NCBI RefSeq assembly: GCF_964656455.1
Contig: NC_135715.1
Span: 39,008,603-39,072,602 of the forward strand
DNA length: 64,000 nucleotides
Source of the DNA: Halichoerus grypus
Lineage: Eukaryota > Chordata > Mammalia > Carnivora > Phocidae
Direction of reading: 5' to 3'
The notes below the pieces were generated by a model. It worked only from the letters and a program-made list of their open reading frames with translations, was not told the DNA's origin and did not search any database. Within the stretch, counting starts at the first letter, position 1, and the number at the start of each line of letters is the position of its first letter. Shown here in pieces: positions 22,221-33,042 of this stretch. The translations under genes and the position numbers were made by a program.

Positions 22221-24036
22221 CTTAATCTAAAGATTGATGATTTACATATTGGATAAAGAATCAAACTTAAAAGAAATCTTAGCAAAATAAATGTAAAAGT
22301 ACCAAATTTAAATCAAAGAATCAATTGCACAAATTAAGAGTGGGCAAGATCTAGTTGAAGAGTATTAAACCTGGAGAATTAAATTAACTATTATCCTCTA
22401 AGGAATAGCCTTATAACATGATGACAGAGACTGACGGATACTGAAGGAGAAAATATCAAAATTAAAAGCAAACAAAAAATCCCTAATGAAGCTTCTAGGT
22501 TTTATTGGCATATCTCCAAATTTTACAGGCCCCATAGAAATGAGAATATCATTTAAGAATAAAGTTATTTGTAAACTCCAGTGTACAAAAGAACTGAGCA
22601 GAATGGCATTGTTGCCCTAAGTTAAAAGTAATGCTGAAAAAGTAGGGTTATCGAACAGTACAATTAAAATAGTGAATTGTATGTACATCATATTATATGA
22701 AGGATAGTTAACTGAACTGAGATGCTTTAGGAAGGGTATAACAATTCTTTTAAATTTAAAGATTTATCATGTGAAAGGAAATGGTTTATTTTTTATTATT
22801 CTGAATAACCAAGTAGGAATTATAGGAAGCTATATCTTGAATTAGTGTGCAAAAATAAATTTACTCATAGTTGTTAGTACATGAAATGTCTGTCTGTCAA
22901 AATAATGAGTTCTTTGACACTGTGACTATTCTAGAATGTTTTAAAAAACTAACTACTATGGTTTTATAGTGTCCTAGATTATATAGGCCTTAAAATTCTT
23001 TAAATTATAAAGTGATGTTCCCAATATTGATACCCCATTGGAAAAATGAACCATAGGAATGCTTTTTCTTTTGTACCCAGTTTACATTAATTTTCTATAT
23101 CAATCACGTTTTTGGAAGGAAAAGAAAAAAGATAAGATGAGGGAGAGGAGAAAGAGGAAGGGAATAATTTGGCTCTACCTGTCATGTCTATACCTATTTG
23201 ATTTCTATATCTATATCCTTAACACATACACAAAGTTGAATATTACCTGCAAAAGTATAATCTATTTTTATTTGACTTTCCTTTATTCTTGGTTAAAGCT
23301 CAAAATTTTGTGGTACATTCTACTGGGAATCTTTTCCTCTGTTAGTGTAATAATTTCAGCAAATCTCTTCACAGTTTTATTTTTTCAGAAATAGAGCATA
23401 GAGGAAAGATAGATAATGAACAACAGAGGCTTAAATTTCATTATTAGGCAGATGACTAAAGAAAAGCACTAAACTATCCTCTTTTACCATATTTGAAAGA
23501 GATGGTAAATTTAATGTGTCAATAATTATGTTATTGAACATTTTGGATTAAAAAATTAGTATATGTAAAGATAGGTGAAAAATGAGGTGAGCAAGAGGCT
23601 GATATGTGAGTAGACACTTTTTGCTCTTAGTGAATACACTTGAGGTTCACAGTCTCTAAAAGCCAGCTTGGCTAACTTAGAGAAATTTGGCTACATTTGT
23701 TTAAGTTCCTTTAGTTCTCTAAGTATTTATATGACATACACTACACCCCAGGAAGTGTGGTAGAAATCAAATACCAACATGAATAGTGCTATATTTGGGG
23801 TCTTTGGTATGTGGGAGGGGGAAGAAGGGCTAATTCAAGCTACCTCAAATGTTCCAAGATTATTTTGAGGTAATTTTGGGAATAAGTGAAGCAGGAATCC
23901 CATCAAAGCCCTGGAACAGCTGGACTTCACAGAGATGGGAGAATATTCTCATAACCATGAGAGACACAGTACTCCAATGTACCTCTAGGGACTGGAGTGG
24001 CAAGCATTCTTGCATCTTCATCCTAATGTGCTTTAA
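22221..24036. other. AT-rich single-copy DNA
   Basis: No gene recognised. A 111-codon plus frame at 23059-23394 is rich in Leu, Ile, Phe, Tyr and Lys, as expected from AT-rich DNA. It has no homology that I recognise. Confidence 0.45.
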
Positions 24037-24051
24037 AGATATTCATTTCTT

Positions 24052-24256
24052 TCTTTTTTTTTTTTTTAAAGATTTTATTTATTTATTTGAGACAGAGAGA
24101 ATGAGAGAGAGAGAGCACATGAGAGGGGGGAGGGTCAGAGGGAGAAGCAGGCTCCTTGCTGAGCAGGGAGCCCAATGCGGGACTCGGTCCAGGGACTCCA
24201 GGATCGTGACCTGAGCCGAAGGCAGTCGCTTAACCAACTGAGCCACCCAGGTGCCT
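24052..24256 (-). mobile_element. Can-SINE
   Basis: Full-length reverse SINE with head 'ctgagccacccaggtgcc'. Near-identical flanks 'gatattcattt' (24039-24049) and 'gagattcattt' (about 24257-24267) form the target duplication with one change. Confidence 0.93.
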
Positions 24257-24267
24257 GAGATTCATTT

Positions 24268-24380
24268 ATTTCTCCTAGACCCTCCCGCCTTTCTCCTCCC
24301 CTCCTTCTCTCCCCTCCCTCCCCTCCACTCTCTTCTCCCTCCACTCCCCCTTCTTCCCTTTCCCCTCCCTCTCAATTTCT
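24268..24380. repeat. Pyrimidine-rich low-complexity tract
   Basis: An irregular CCCTCCCT/CTTCTCC tract over about 110 bases, followed by an A-rich patch at 24418-24445. A polypurine-polypyrimidine run of this kind could adopt triplex structure, which is inference only. Confidence 0.85.
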
Positions 24381-24784
24381 TTCTTTTGCTGAGAAAAGTT
24401 TTAAGACATTTTTAAATTAAAAAAAAAAAAAAGAAAAAAGAAAAGACTAAAAAACTAAAAGACTAAGTTCTGTCTAACTCACTCATGTGAATTTCTTGTT
24501 GGACTATTTTAAAACTCTAGAAGTTGTAGAAAAGTGATAATAATGGAAATGATCCTTATACATAGAAAACTAATTGCTCCTTTGGATAATTCCTGTCTGT
24601 ATCTGTTTGTAAATTCATTTCAGAATTGCTATTCTCTGTATATGTCTCTGCTTTTTTGATTCTCCTTTAAACAAGTTGTAACATCTTACTGGTTCCCTCA
24701 TTAATTAAGAAGGTAAATAAATTATTTGACACAGGTTCATGTTATACTTGTGTGAGATTTATGATTACAGTTTTTTTTTATATT
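24381..24784. other. AT-rich single-copy DNA
   Basis: No recognised feature beyond the A-rich patch at its left end. Confidence 0.5.
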
Positions 24785-24974
24785 TTATTTTTTTTAAAGA
24801 TTTTATTTATTTGACAGAGAGAGAGAGGGAGAGAGCACAAGAGGGGTGAGCAGGAGAGGGAGAAGCAGGCTCCCTGCTGAGCAGAGAGCCAGATGCATGG
24901 CTCCACCACAGGACCCCAGGATCATGATCTGAGCCAAGGCTTAGCTTAACCGACTGAGCCACCCACGCACCCCC
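24785..24974 (-). mobile_element. Can-SINE, first of a cluster of three
   Basis: Reverse SINE with 'aaagattttatttatttgac' and head 'actgagccacccacgcacccc'-like. No clean target duplication, because later insertions sit at its right edge. Confidence 0.9.
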
Positions 24975-24983
24975 TCTTTTTTA

Positions 24984-25050
24984 TTTTTTTAAGACTTATT
25001 TATTTGAGAGAGAGAGCAGACACTTAACCAACTGAGCCACCCAGGCGGCA
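24984..25050 (-). mobile_element. Can-SINE, internally deleted
   Basis: Only the tail end ('aagacttatttatttgagag') and the tRNA-like head ('cttaaccaactgagccaccc') remain, joined directly within the GA tract. About two thirds of the element is missing. Flanked by 'cctcttttt' at about 24973-24981 and 25051-25059. Confidence 0.85.
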
Positions 25051-25060
25051 CCTCTTTTTA

Positions 25061-25274
25061 CTTTTTTAAAGATTTATTTTAGAGAGAGAGTGCATGCGTG
25101 TGAGCAGGTGAGTGCATGGTGGGGGGAGGGCTGGGGGCAGAAGGAGAGGGAGGGAGAATTTCCAACAGACTCCCCACTCAGCACAGAGCCTGAAGCAGGG
25201 CTCAGTCTCACAATCATGACCGGAACCTAAAGCAAGAATCAGCTGCTTAACCAACTGAGCCAACTAGGAGCCTG
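25061..25274 (-). mobile_element. Older Can-SINE
   Basis: Reverse SINE with a diverged head ('aactgagccaactaggagcc') and a long G-rich tract ('ggtggggggagggctggggg'). It is the most diverged member of the cluster. The 65-codon minus frame here is SINE sequence. Confidence 0.88.
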
Positions 25275-25324
25275 GTATATTCTCTCTTTAAAATGTATCC
25301 TTTAACACTGTTTGTTTAAACCAG

Positions 25325-25960
25325 ACTCTATCAAAGGTCCTTACTCAGCCTTTGGAGACGTAACTATCCCAGTCCAAACAGCTGTAGCTGGGAGGTAGCT
25401 GGGGATAAAAAAGATATTGGTAACTAGATTATGTAAGACCTTGTAGAAAATTTTACAACTTTGACAATTATTCTGAGTGAGAAAGGGAGCAGAGAAGTGC
25501 CAAATTGATTGACACTTGAAAGGGACTACTGTGGATGTGGTTTTGACAGGAAACAGGAGGTCAAGGGTAGAAGCAAAGAAATCAATTAAAAGGTTGTTAC
25601 AGTTATCTGGATGAAGGGTGATGATAGCTTGGACAAACAACTAGTAAGCAATGGCAAAATACTACAATTTAGTCATACTGTGGATATGTTTTGAGCGAAC
25701 AGAATTTGCTATTGAATTAGATGCAAGGCAAATGAAAATGAGAGAAATCATGAGCTATGTCAAGACACTGGACTTAGGAAATTGGAATAGTGGAGTATTT
25801 AGGGAATGTGCACCATGTGGGTATTTTTGTACATGTTAAGTTTAACAAACTCATTAAATTTCCATGTATAGATGTTGTGGAGGGAGCCAGACATTCAGGA
25901 GAAGTCTGGGCTAGAAATATAATATTGGGAGTCATTAGCATCCATATGATATTTTAATCC
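25325..25960 (+). repeat. Ancient long repeat, copy 2
   Basis: Contains 'tatgtaagaccttgtagaaa', 'aaaaggttgttacagttatc', 'ggatgaagggtgatgatagc', 'gtacatgttaagtttaac', 'agaagtctgggctagaaata' and 'gggagtcattagcatccata', in the same overall order as the repeat at 21060-21955. Family name uncertain (MaLR-internal-like suspected). Frames at 25341-25640 and 25651-25839 are not genes. Confidence 0.5.
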
Positions 25961-26638
25961 CAAGCATTTGTGGAAATATACAAAGACCACCCAAACAAGA
26001 GCAGAGAGAGGCTATTAATTCAGAGCTTATTATGTTAAGGGAGTCAGCCATCACTTATGTTTGGCATCTTTCATGGCAGGCAGGGGAGTAGGAAAGCTTT
26101 ACAATCGGGAAAAAAGAAAAGATTTCAGACATGCTCTGATTGGAGTTTATTGGCATGGGGGAGCTGGAGGTGGGGTAATGAAAAGTGGGGCTTTAGATGT
26201 GATTTGGCTTTCTGTTCGGTCTCACTTGAGTTGTAAAGGGAAAGGGGTGGTAGCAAAATAGCAAGCATTTGTTGGCAAAGTACTAACTGTTCTGAAATAG
26301 TTGCTGCAGAGATTGTGGTTTGGCTTAATGGACACCTTATGTAGGTCAGAGTTCTTTTGTCATATTTGTCTGGTCATTGTCTGCATATTCAGTCTCTCAC
26401 ACCAGAAGTAAATTAGGTAAAAAAGTTAAGAGTGGAAACAGGAAGATTTACATCCATAACAATGTGTCTAGAATTTTTTTGCTACATTGGATGAGGCATG
26501 ACTCCTAGTGGCAAGTTTAAGCCCTATGCTTTTGTATATTTCCAGTTGTGCTTCTGATCCAAGTTCAGCTCATCTCTGCAAGGACACAGCTAACTGAAAT
26601 ATTGTTGTTGCCTTGTTTAAATAACACCTGTAGTAAAA
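25961..26638. other. Unassigned stretch, G-rich in part
   Basis: The segment 26070-26250 is purine/G-rich and carries a 66-codon frame (26061-26261) without a recognisable domain. It may be part of an old LTR, but no landmark is certain. Confidence 0.35.
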
Positions 26639-26647
26639 AATAATCCA

Positions 26648-26860
26648 GGGGCGCCTGGGTGGCTCAGTCGGTTAAGCGTCTGCCTTCAGCTCAGGTCATG
26701 ATCCCAGAGTCCTGGGATCGAGCCCCGCATCGGGCTCCCTGTTCGGCGGGAAGCCTGCTTCTCCTTCTCCCTCTCCCACTCCCCCTGCTTGTGTTGCCTT
26801 TCTTGCTGTGTCTCTCTCTGTCAAATAAATCAATAAAATCTTTTAAAAAATAAATAAATA
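26648..26860 (+). mobile_element. Can-SINE
   Basis: Full-length forward SINE from 'ggggcgcctgggtggctcag' through 'cctgggatcgagccccgcat' and the CT-rich tract to an (AAAT)n tail. Flanked by 'aataatcca' at 26639-26647 and at the end of the tail (about 26865-26873). The tail is an expanded AAAT microsatellite. Confidence 0.96.
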
Positions 26861-26873
26861 AATAAATAATCCA

Positions 26874-27814
26874 ATGAATTGTGTGGAAATCCTAAGTATT
26901 AGATTGGTAAGTGGAGATACCTTAGCTATGAGTCAAGGTCATTTGGAAAGAATCAGGAGGTTTTCTAAAGGCAGAAAAAAATTCTGGGCACTGTCAACAT
27001 CATAATTGATTAGCACTGCCGTTATTGTAATTTTGCCCACTTTTGTCTTTCACCTCTTTTCTTCTTTCATTGCGTTCTGTGTCAAGTTTTTCTTCCCTAA
27101 ACCTGTGGCCTTCTTTCAAAGAATGACTTCCAATTAAGCAAAGCCATGTACTTTAAATTTTAAAGGACTCTCTGTGGGGTGAGGCTCACTACAAGCCCTC
27201 TGGCACAATGCTACATTTAAAAACTGCCCAACTGTTGTGTGGCCTTTTACTGTTGCTCCTTAGCTCTATGCTCTCCAGTCCTGCAGCTTTTCATTAGAAT
27301 TCTGGGCATGTTACATCATGTTGGCATCCCTATCTTTCCCTTTATTACTATGCCCTTCCTTTTACCCCCTTCTCTTTTGCTTCTGCTTGGATCTTTTGTT
27401 ATCCAGCTTCTTTTACCCTCCTTGCCTTGCTTCCTTGTCCTTTGTCTTCTTCTGTTATGATTTATGATTATGCCCTTCTTCAGGCCATCTGCTTCCAAGC
27501 GAACTCCCTACCTTAAACCACAGTCAATACTTTCTATAACTACTTGACTATTTGCAACTGATTTTTTAAATAGAGCACTGAGATAACTTTCATTTACAGT
27601 TATATTAAACACACAAAAATCCTTTAGTATAATTTTATTACACCATTTCCCTGAATTTGTAAAACCTAATGCTCTTCCCCTTTTCAACACTTTATTCCAA
27701 AAATTTTAATTAGAAATGATTGTGCATTTTTTCAAGGATGATTCCTTTTCTGCAAGATATTATATGTAGGTCCTTCTCTTTTGTAGAGGTCCAGAAAGGA
27801 AGGGCCTACTTAAC
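26874..27814. other. Single-copy DNA
   Basis: No gene recognised. A 73-codon plus frame (27239-27460) is Leu-rich from a pyrimidine-rich stretch and has minus-strand shadows. Confidence 0.45.
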
Positions 27815-27818
27815 TTTC

Positions 27819-27883
<65 letters not shown>

Positions 27884-27907
27884 TTTCTTCCTCTCTCTCT
27901 CTCTCTT
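27815..27907. repeat. (CTTT)n microsatellite ending in (CT)n
   Basis: Roughly 16-17 nearly perfect CTTT units followed by a CT run. It may derive from a retrotransposon tail, but no adjacent element was identified. Tetranucleotide tracts of this size mutate quickly. Confidence 0.95.
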
Positions 27908-28389
27908 CCATAAGGAGAAGGAGACCTAAAGGAAAGGCCACATAATAGGGCAAAGAATCAGGCAGGCTTAGAATATTAGAAATAGTGAGAAACTATTTGG
28001 TTGCATATAATAGAAAGCAATGCCAAATTATGTAAGTCAGAAATGGAATTGTGTGGTGATTTATTATGCCTTGTAACATAAGAGCAGAAATTAGAAATTT
28101 GCAAGGGTAAGAAATAGGAGTCTTTCATTGTTTCTCATCACATTTGTTTTATTCTTCTCTCTTCCACTTGTCTTTCTCCACGGGGAAGAAAATGGCTGCC
28201 CCACGAATCACACATTGAAAAAATTAGCTGACACTGAGACAGGAATGTCTCCCACAGGAGAATTTCAGAGGGAAGGTACTCTGCTTGGCCTATCTACACC
28301 AACTGAGTCCAATTAATAATTGTTGGAGTAGAAGAAGGGTGACACAGTACAATTAATCATGGCTTCCAGGGAAGTCTGTCTCCCACACT
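27908..28389. other. Single-copy DNA
   Basis: No gene recognised. The 62-codon frame at 28128-28316 begins with a hydrophobic run but has no supporting context. Confidence 0.4.
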
Positions 28390-28520
28390 TCCTAATTGTT
28401 TAACTTGGAAAAATGTGCTCGATCTCTTTGAGATTTAGTGGTCTCATTTGTGAAATGGGGATAATAGTACCTACCACATTAAATAAGAACACCAATACGT
28501 GCTAGCTATTATTATTACCA
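28390..28520 (+). repeat. MIR fragment
   Basis: Blocks 'gtggtctcatttgtgaaatg', 'gggataatagtacctaccac' and 'cgtgctagctattatta' are the 3' half of MIR. Confidence 0.85.
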
Positions 28521-28868
28521 AAAACAAAACATTAAGTGCATCATATTCTAACTGTATAATTATTGTGGAGCACATTCTAATTTGGTGTATTCACGCACCT
28601 GATACACAGCCTTAGTTTTAAGAAAATGCAAGCAGCACTTACCTCTTAAAATCATGAGGCCATTTGGACATGGATGACAGTTCTGGCAAATGTCCATGAT
28701 TATCTAGGTCACCCTAAGTACTGCAGAAAGTAAGGAGAGTATTAAGTCTTCCCTTGAGCAAGTATATTTAGACAATGGCTAAAGATAAATGACACCCAAT
28801 AGAAGCAAACAGACTAGGAAATTGCTTGCGGGTCTGTGTTCATAAATTTATCCCCTCAGAAAATGATT
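28521..28868. other. Single-copy DNA
   Basis: No recognised feature. Confidence 0.5.
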
Positions 28869-28889
28869 AGAAACCATAGTAAGGTTATG

Positions 28890-29093
28890 GGGCGCCTGGG
28901 TGGCTCAGTCGTTAAGCGTCTGCCTTCGGCTCAGGTCATGATCCCAGGGTCCTGGGATCGAGTCCCACATCAGGCTCCCTGCTCGGCGGGAAGCCTGCTT
29001 CTCCCTCTCCCACTCCCCCTGCTTGTGTTCCTGCTCTCGCTCTCTCTCTCTCTGTCAAATAAATAAATAAAATCTTTAAAAAAAAAAAAAAAA
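28890..29093 (+). mobile_element. Can-SINE, probably young, perfect 21-bp target duplication
   Basis: Full-length forward SINE with intact head, 'ggtcctgggatcgagtccca' box-B region, CT tract and a near-pure A tail of about 17 bases (29077-29093). The flanks 28869-28889 and 29094-29114 are identical over 21 bases, though the first base may be part of the A tail. Intact tail and perfect duplication indicate a recent insertion. Confidence 0.97.
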
Positions 29094-29114
29094 AGAAACC
29101 ATAGTAAGGTTATG

Positions 29115-30505
29115 AACTGGAGGTTCATATTGTTGGAAGTTTAGGGAGATAAGAGGAATTTCTAGTACTTGGGGTAGAATGAGAGCAGCACTATAGAAGA
29201 CTGTGGCAGGCCAAAAGAAAGATATGAACTTCAGTGTTTTTAAAAAAATATCGGAGGATTTACAGACTGACTAGGTGTGAGTGATACTGGCTATCAGAGA
29301 TCTAGCTGTGGCGTGAGGGTTCCTAGTTTCACATCTGGGGTAGCTGCGAATGCTTCAGGAGAATTTGCCAGATGAAATGACAGTGAGTATTTTAAAAATA
29401 TAAATCCCTCTATAAATTCCAGATGTTTTCTTTATCTGAATCAGGATATGGCTATAGAGAAACTGAGTTCTGTCTCTCATAGTTCTGTCTCTGTCTTCAT
29501 AAGAAAAATCACAAAATATCCAACACCTAATATATTCAGAGAACTTAGATCAGCACTTCATAAAGCATATTGTACATTCCTTAAATATTAATAGGTGATA
29601 ACAAAACACACTATACTAAACAAAGATAAATAGGTATCTTTACTGCAGGACTTCACAGAGACTTGAGTACGCCAAATGTGCATTTTAGTCCAAGACAGGA
29701 ATTGTTAACACGCTGAATTTCCAAGGTATATTTGCTCTCAGGGCACTTTTGGTATTCTGAGGACCTGGCTTGAGGAAACATAACTTTTTTACGTTGTTTC
29801 TCCATATTGCATTATATTACTCCCAAATTAGTAAAATATAATCAGCACAGCCTAAACAGCAGGATGGTTTTATACATACTTCATTAAAAGCACTTGCATT
29901 TCCTGTGAACAAACACATTGTATTAAATTAATAATAGTGGTTATGAACCCATAACATTTAGAGACTTTGGCATAAATGGATTTTTTATGTGTATGACAGT
30001 GACTTTTACACTGTGATATAGTTGTATTCAGTGTAGGTGCACAGATATTATGAACTCACTTAATGCTATTTACCATCATTCAACCATGCGCATTTTTTAC
30101 TGTGTACACCAACTATACCGTTGTCAAGTTACTATTATATTCTCTGACTATTCTCATTATTACAACTTCCTCTTTTGTACTTTGTTCTGTGTCAGGAGTG
30201 CTATCCTAATTGTACTTAATGTGTTGAGGGTTTTCTTGTCGCTGTTGTTTTGTACGATTGGCATCTAAATATTAAAAATCATTCCATAGGATGTATTTAA
30301 TATTTTGGCTTCCTGCCAGGTATGTCTCCTAAACTTTCTTAATTTTGGATTTTGTAGCAGAATTGTGTGTGGTATATATGGCACTTACTTAGAATTATAG
30401 TGGTTCTTGAAAGAAAAAAAAAATGTGTATTCTCAATTTTTTAAAACAACTACTGGTGCTGTATCTCTATATAAATGTTTTTTTTTTTCTTTGTGTTTAT
30501 ATCAT
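29115..30505. other. AT-rich single-copy DNA
   Basis: No gene recognised. The 72-codon plus frame at 30050-30268 lacks any motif. Confidence 0.5.
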
Positions 30506-30522
30506 CTAATGTAAATACTTTT

Positions 30523-30728
30523 TTTTTTAAAGATTTTATTTATTTATTTGAGAGAGCAAGACAGAGCGAGAGACAGCACAAATGGTGAGGAGGGGGAGAG
30601 AGAGAGAGAAGCAGACTCCCCGCTAAGCGGAGAGCCCTATGCAGGGCTCAATCACAGGACCCTGAGATCATGACCTGAGTTGAAGGCAGATGCTTAACTG
30701 CTTAACTGACTGAGCAACCCAGGAGCCC
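30523..30728 (-). mobile_element. Can-SINE with perfect 17-bp target duplication
   Basis: Reverse SINE. The target 'ctaatgtaaatactttt' is at 30506-30522 and 30729-30745. A short duplication in the head ('cttaactgcttaactgac', about 30691-30710) is private to this copy. Confidence 0.96.
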
Positions 30729-30745
30729 CTAATGTAAATACTTTT

Positions 30746-31194
30746 TAATGAGATATAGGAATTGGTCCTAAATTAAAGATATTTAACAACATTTAATACT
30801 GATTCTGCCCATTCCTACCTTAGGCTACTTGTAAGAGCTCAGACAGGTGGCTGGGCCATCAAGAATTAACTTGATACTTGGGTCCAACCAAGGAGGGGGA
30901 GGATTCAGTTATAACTTTAGGTCCACAGATGCTTCCTTCTTCTTTTGAACTGCCATCTTATTTTTACTTAAGCCACTGGTGCTTTCATCAGTCTGTCCCT
31001 TCATTTGTTATTAATTATATCCTGGCTGAATAGCTTCATCATAGTTGGCTTAGTAAAAGATCTAAAATCATTTTCAAATTATTATGTTGTTTGTATTTTG
31101 ATGCCAAAGGACTTCACTATGGTTGTTTAGTAAAAGGTCTAGAATCTTCTTCACATTATTCATTTAAACAGAAGTAATACAAATGTTTAGCTAT
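30746..31194. other. Single-copy DNA
   Basis: No gene recognised. A local echo is present: 'aaaagatctaaaatca' near 31055 and 'aaaaggtctagaatct' near 31131 lie in similar surroundings about 75 bases apart. Confidence 0.4.
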
Positions 31195-31400
31195 CTTCAT
31201 CATTACTATTGTCACTTTATACTGAGCACTAATCATGTTTCATGTTCATATTTAATCCATAATATTAGCACATTCATGGAAATGAGAGGGATTATTTTTA
31301 AGGAAATTAGATGTTAAAGACTTCTCTAAGACCATTTAGATACACAGTAGCAGAGCTGGGATGGAAACCCAGGTAAAGCTACCTCCAAGACCAAATTCAG
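31195..31400 (-). repeat. MIR relic
   Basis: Reverse MIR landmarks: 'ctgagcactaatcatgtttc', 'aagacttctctaagaccatt', 'acagtagcagagctgggatg' and 'gaaacccaggtaaagct'. Confidence 0.75.
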
Positions 31401-31511
31401 TCTACTAAATCATCCTTTCTTCTATAACATCTGAAAAATGTGTTATTGAGATTTACATTAGGTGTAATAGGTTCCTGTTTGAAGACAAGAAATAAGAAGT
31501 TAAGCCATATT

Positions 31512-31685
31512 GGGTGGCTCAGTCGGTTAAGCGTCTGCCTTCCACTCAGATCAGTATCCCTGACCCATGTCCGGCTCCCTGCTGGGCGGGGAATCTGCTT
31601 CTCCCTCTCTGTCTGCCCCTCCCTCCTACTTGTGCTCTCTTTTGTTATTTCTCTCTCAAATAAATAAATGAAATCTTAAAAAAAA
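31512..31685 (+). mobile_element. Can-SINE, 5'-truncated and internally shortened
   Basis: Begins inside the tRNA-like head at 'gggtggctcagtcggttaag', lacks part of the B-box region, and ends in an A tail. Flanked by 'agttaagccatatt' (left, to 31511) and 'agtaaagccatatt' (right, to 31701). The duplication, with one change, shows the truncation happened at insertion. Confidence 0.92.
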
Positions 31686-31701
31686 AAAGTAAAGCCATAT
31701 T

Positions 31702-32131
31702 AACTAAGTTTTGTAAATTTAGATTAAAAACTCAATCTGTAGGCAAGAAATACTTGAACAAGCTTCTTTTTCACCAACTCATAGGCTTCGAGTTTGTCTT
31801 AACTAATATCTAGGCTGGGCCCTGGAACAGTCCTGCACCCATGGTTCTAAGGCAGCTGCCCCAGGCTTCCAGCCAGGTACTAAGGCTTTGGGGATATGAA
31901 AATAAATCTGCTTAAGGAAATATTAGAATTCTTCTCTTACAGGCCATGCTTAAACTCAGAACTACCATGAGACATGCTTGAATCTGGTGTTTATTTGGGG
32001 AGCCAACACTTTTTTTGGTGCTTTTGTCTCACTGTAAAGTTTGAATCATCAAAACCATTTGTTATTTTTCCCTCTCCAATTGATTATAATTCTCATGACA
32101 ACTTAATTATAAACTTTCTAGAAATTACTAT
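31702..32131. other. Single-copy DNA
   Basis: No recognised gene. 31800-31900 is GC-richer ('gggccctggaacagtcctgc'), with no family identified. Confidence 0.4.
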
Positions 32132-32146
32132 CTGATGATAACTTTT

Positions 32147-32343
32147 TTTTTTTTTAAAGATTTTATTTTATTTATTTGACAGAGAGTGACACAGTGAGAG
32201 AGGAACACAAGCAGGGGGAGCGGGAGAGGGAGAAGCAGGCTTCCCGCCGAGCAGGGAGCCCAATGCGGGGCTCGATCCCAGGACCCTGGGATCATGACCT
32301 GAGCCGAAGGCAGACGCTGAACGACTGAGCCACCCAGGCGCCC
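32147..32343 (-). mobile_element. Can-SINE with perfect 15-bp target duplication
   Basis: Full-length reverse SINE very close to the family consensus. The target 'ctgatgataactttt' is at 32132-32146 and 32344-32358. The integration point TTTT|AT fits the L1 endonuclease preference. Confidence 0.97.
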
Positions 32344-32469
32344 CTGATGATAACTTTTATGCCCTTTTTTGCCTCTTAGTACCTAGCAGTTTTAAGATGA
32401 ATGACAGTAGAATATTTTATAACTTTTTAATTCTATTATTCATAGTTTGAAGGTATACACATAAACAGG

Positions 32470-32690
32470 AGCCATCTTTCTAGCAGCATAGTATAGTAGA
32501 TTATTGAATCAGATTCAAATACACCTGGAGTCCTCGATTGAAGTCCCTCCTGAATAAGCTATAGTAGGAGTATTTTTAAATGTCATTTAACCCCTCTGAA
32601 CCTCAGTTTGTACACCTACAAAAAAATCTGACACAACAGAATTGTGAAGTATAAATAACACAACATAAATGAAAACAATTTACGAAGTGT
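32470..32690 (+). repeat. MIR element
   Basis: Blocks 'agcagcatagtatagtagat', 'caaatacacctggagtcctc', 'cccctctgaacctcagtttg' and 'gacacaacagaattgtgaag' are in MIR order. Nearly full length. Confidence 0.8.
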
Positions 32691-33025
32691 TATAATACCT
32701 TCCCTCTTAGTTTGAATAAATCTTAAAGTGAATAAGCTAAATATGAATTCTAGCCCTCATACTTACCTTTTAATTTAGCTAAGTATATGAGCCCCAATTT
32801 GCTCATCTACAAAATGCAATTAAAAATAATTGTTTCCAGGGTATTTTGACCATGAGCATATTTTAAATAAGCACAGTGGTTAAAGGACAATTATTTTTCT
32901 TTCATCCCACCATTGTACCATCATCCAAATCTCCTTGATGTGCCCTTCTTCAGTTGGTGGTTTTCTTTTTCAATGTGAAAGAAACATAGTTACTGAAGTT
33001 GCTAAAATACAAAAAGAAAATGGTT
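32691..33025. other. AT-rich single-copy DNA
   Basis: No recognised feature. Confidence 0.5.
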
Positions 33026-33042
33026 TGTGTTATAATGATCTT

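Noticed and set aside
23059..23394. 111-codon plus-strand frame rich in hydrophobic residues
   Set aside because: Composition follows the AT-rich DNA (Leu, Ile, Phe, Tyr, Lys). No homology or regular membrane-protein pattern beyond that.
24268..24380. Regular-looking CCCTCC blocks considered as a direct-repeat array
   Set aside because: No constant repeat with variable spacers. It is low-complexity pyrimidine sequence, and a CRISPR array is not expected in a mammalian genome.
26061..26261. Gly-rich 66-codon frame
   Set aside because: Arises from a G-rich stretch. No start context, domain or neighbouring exon.
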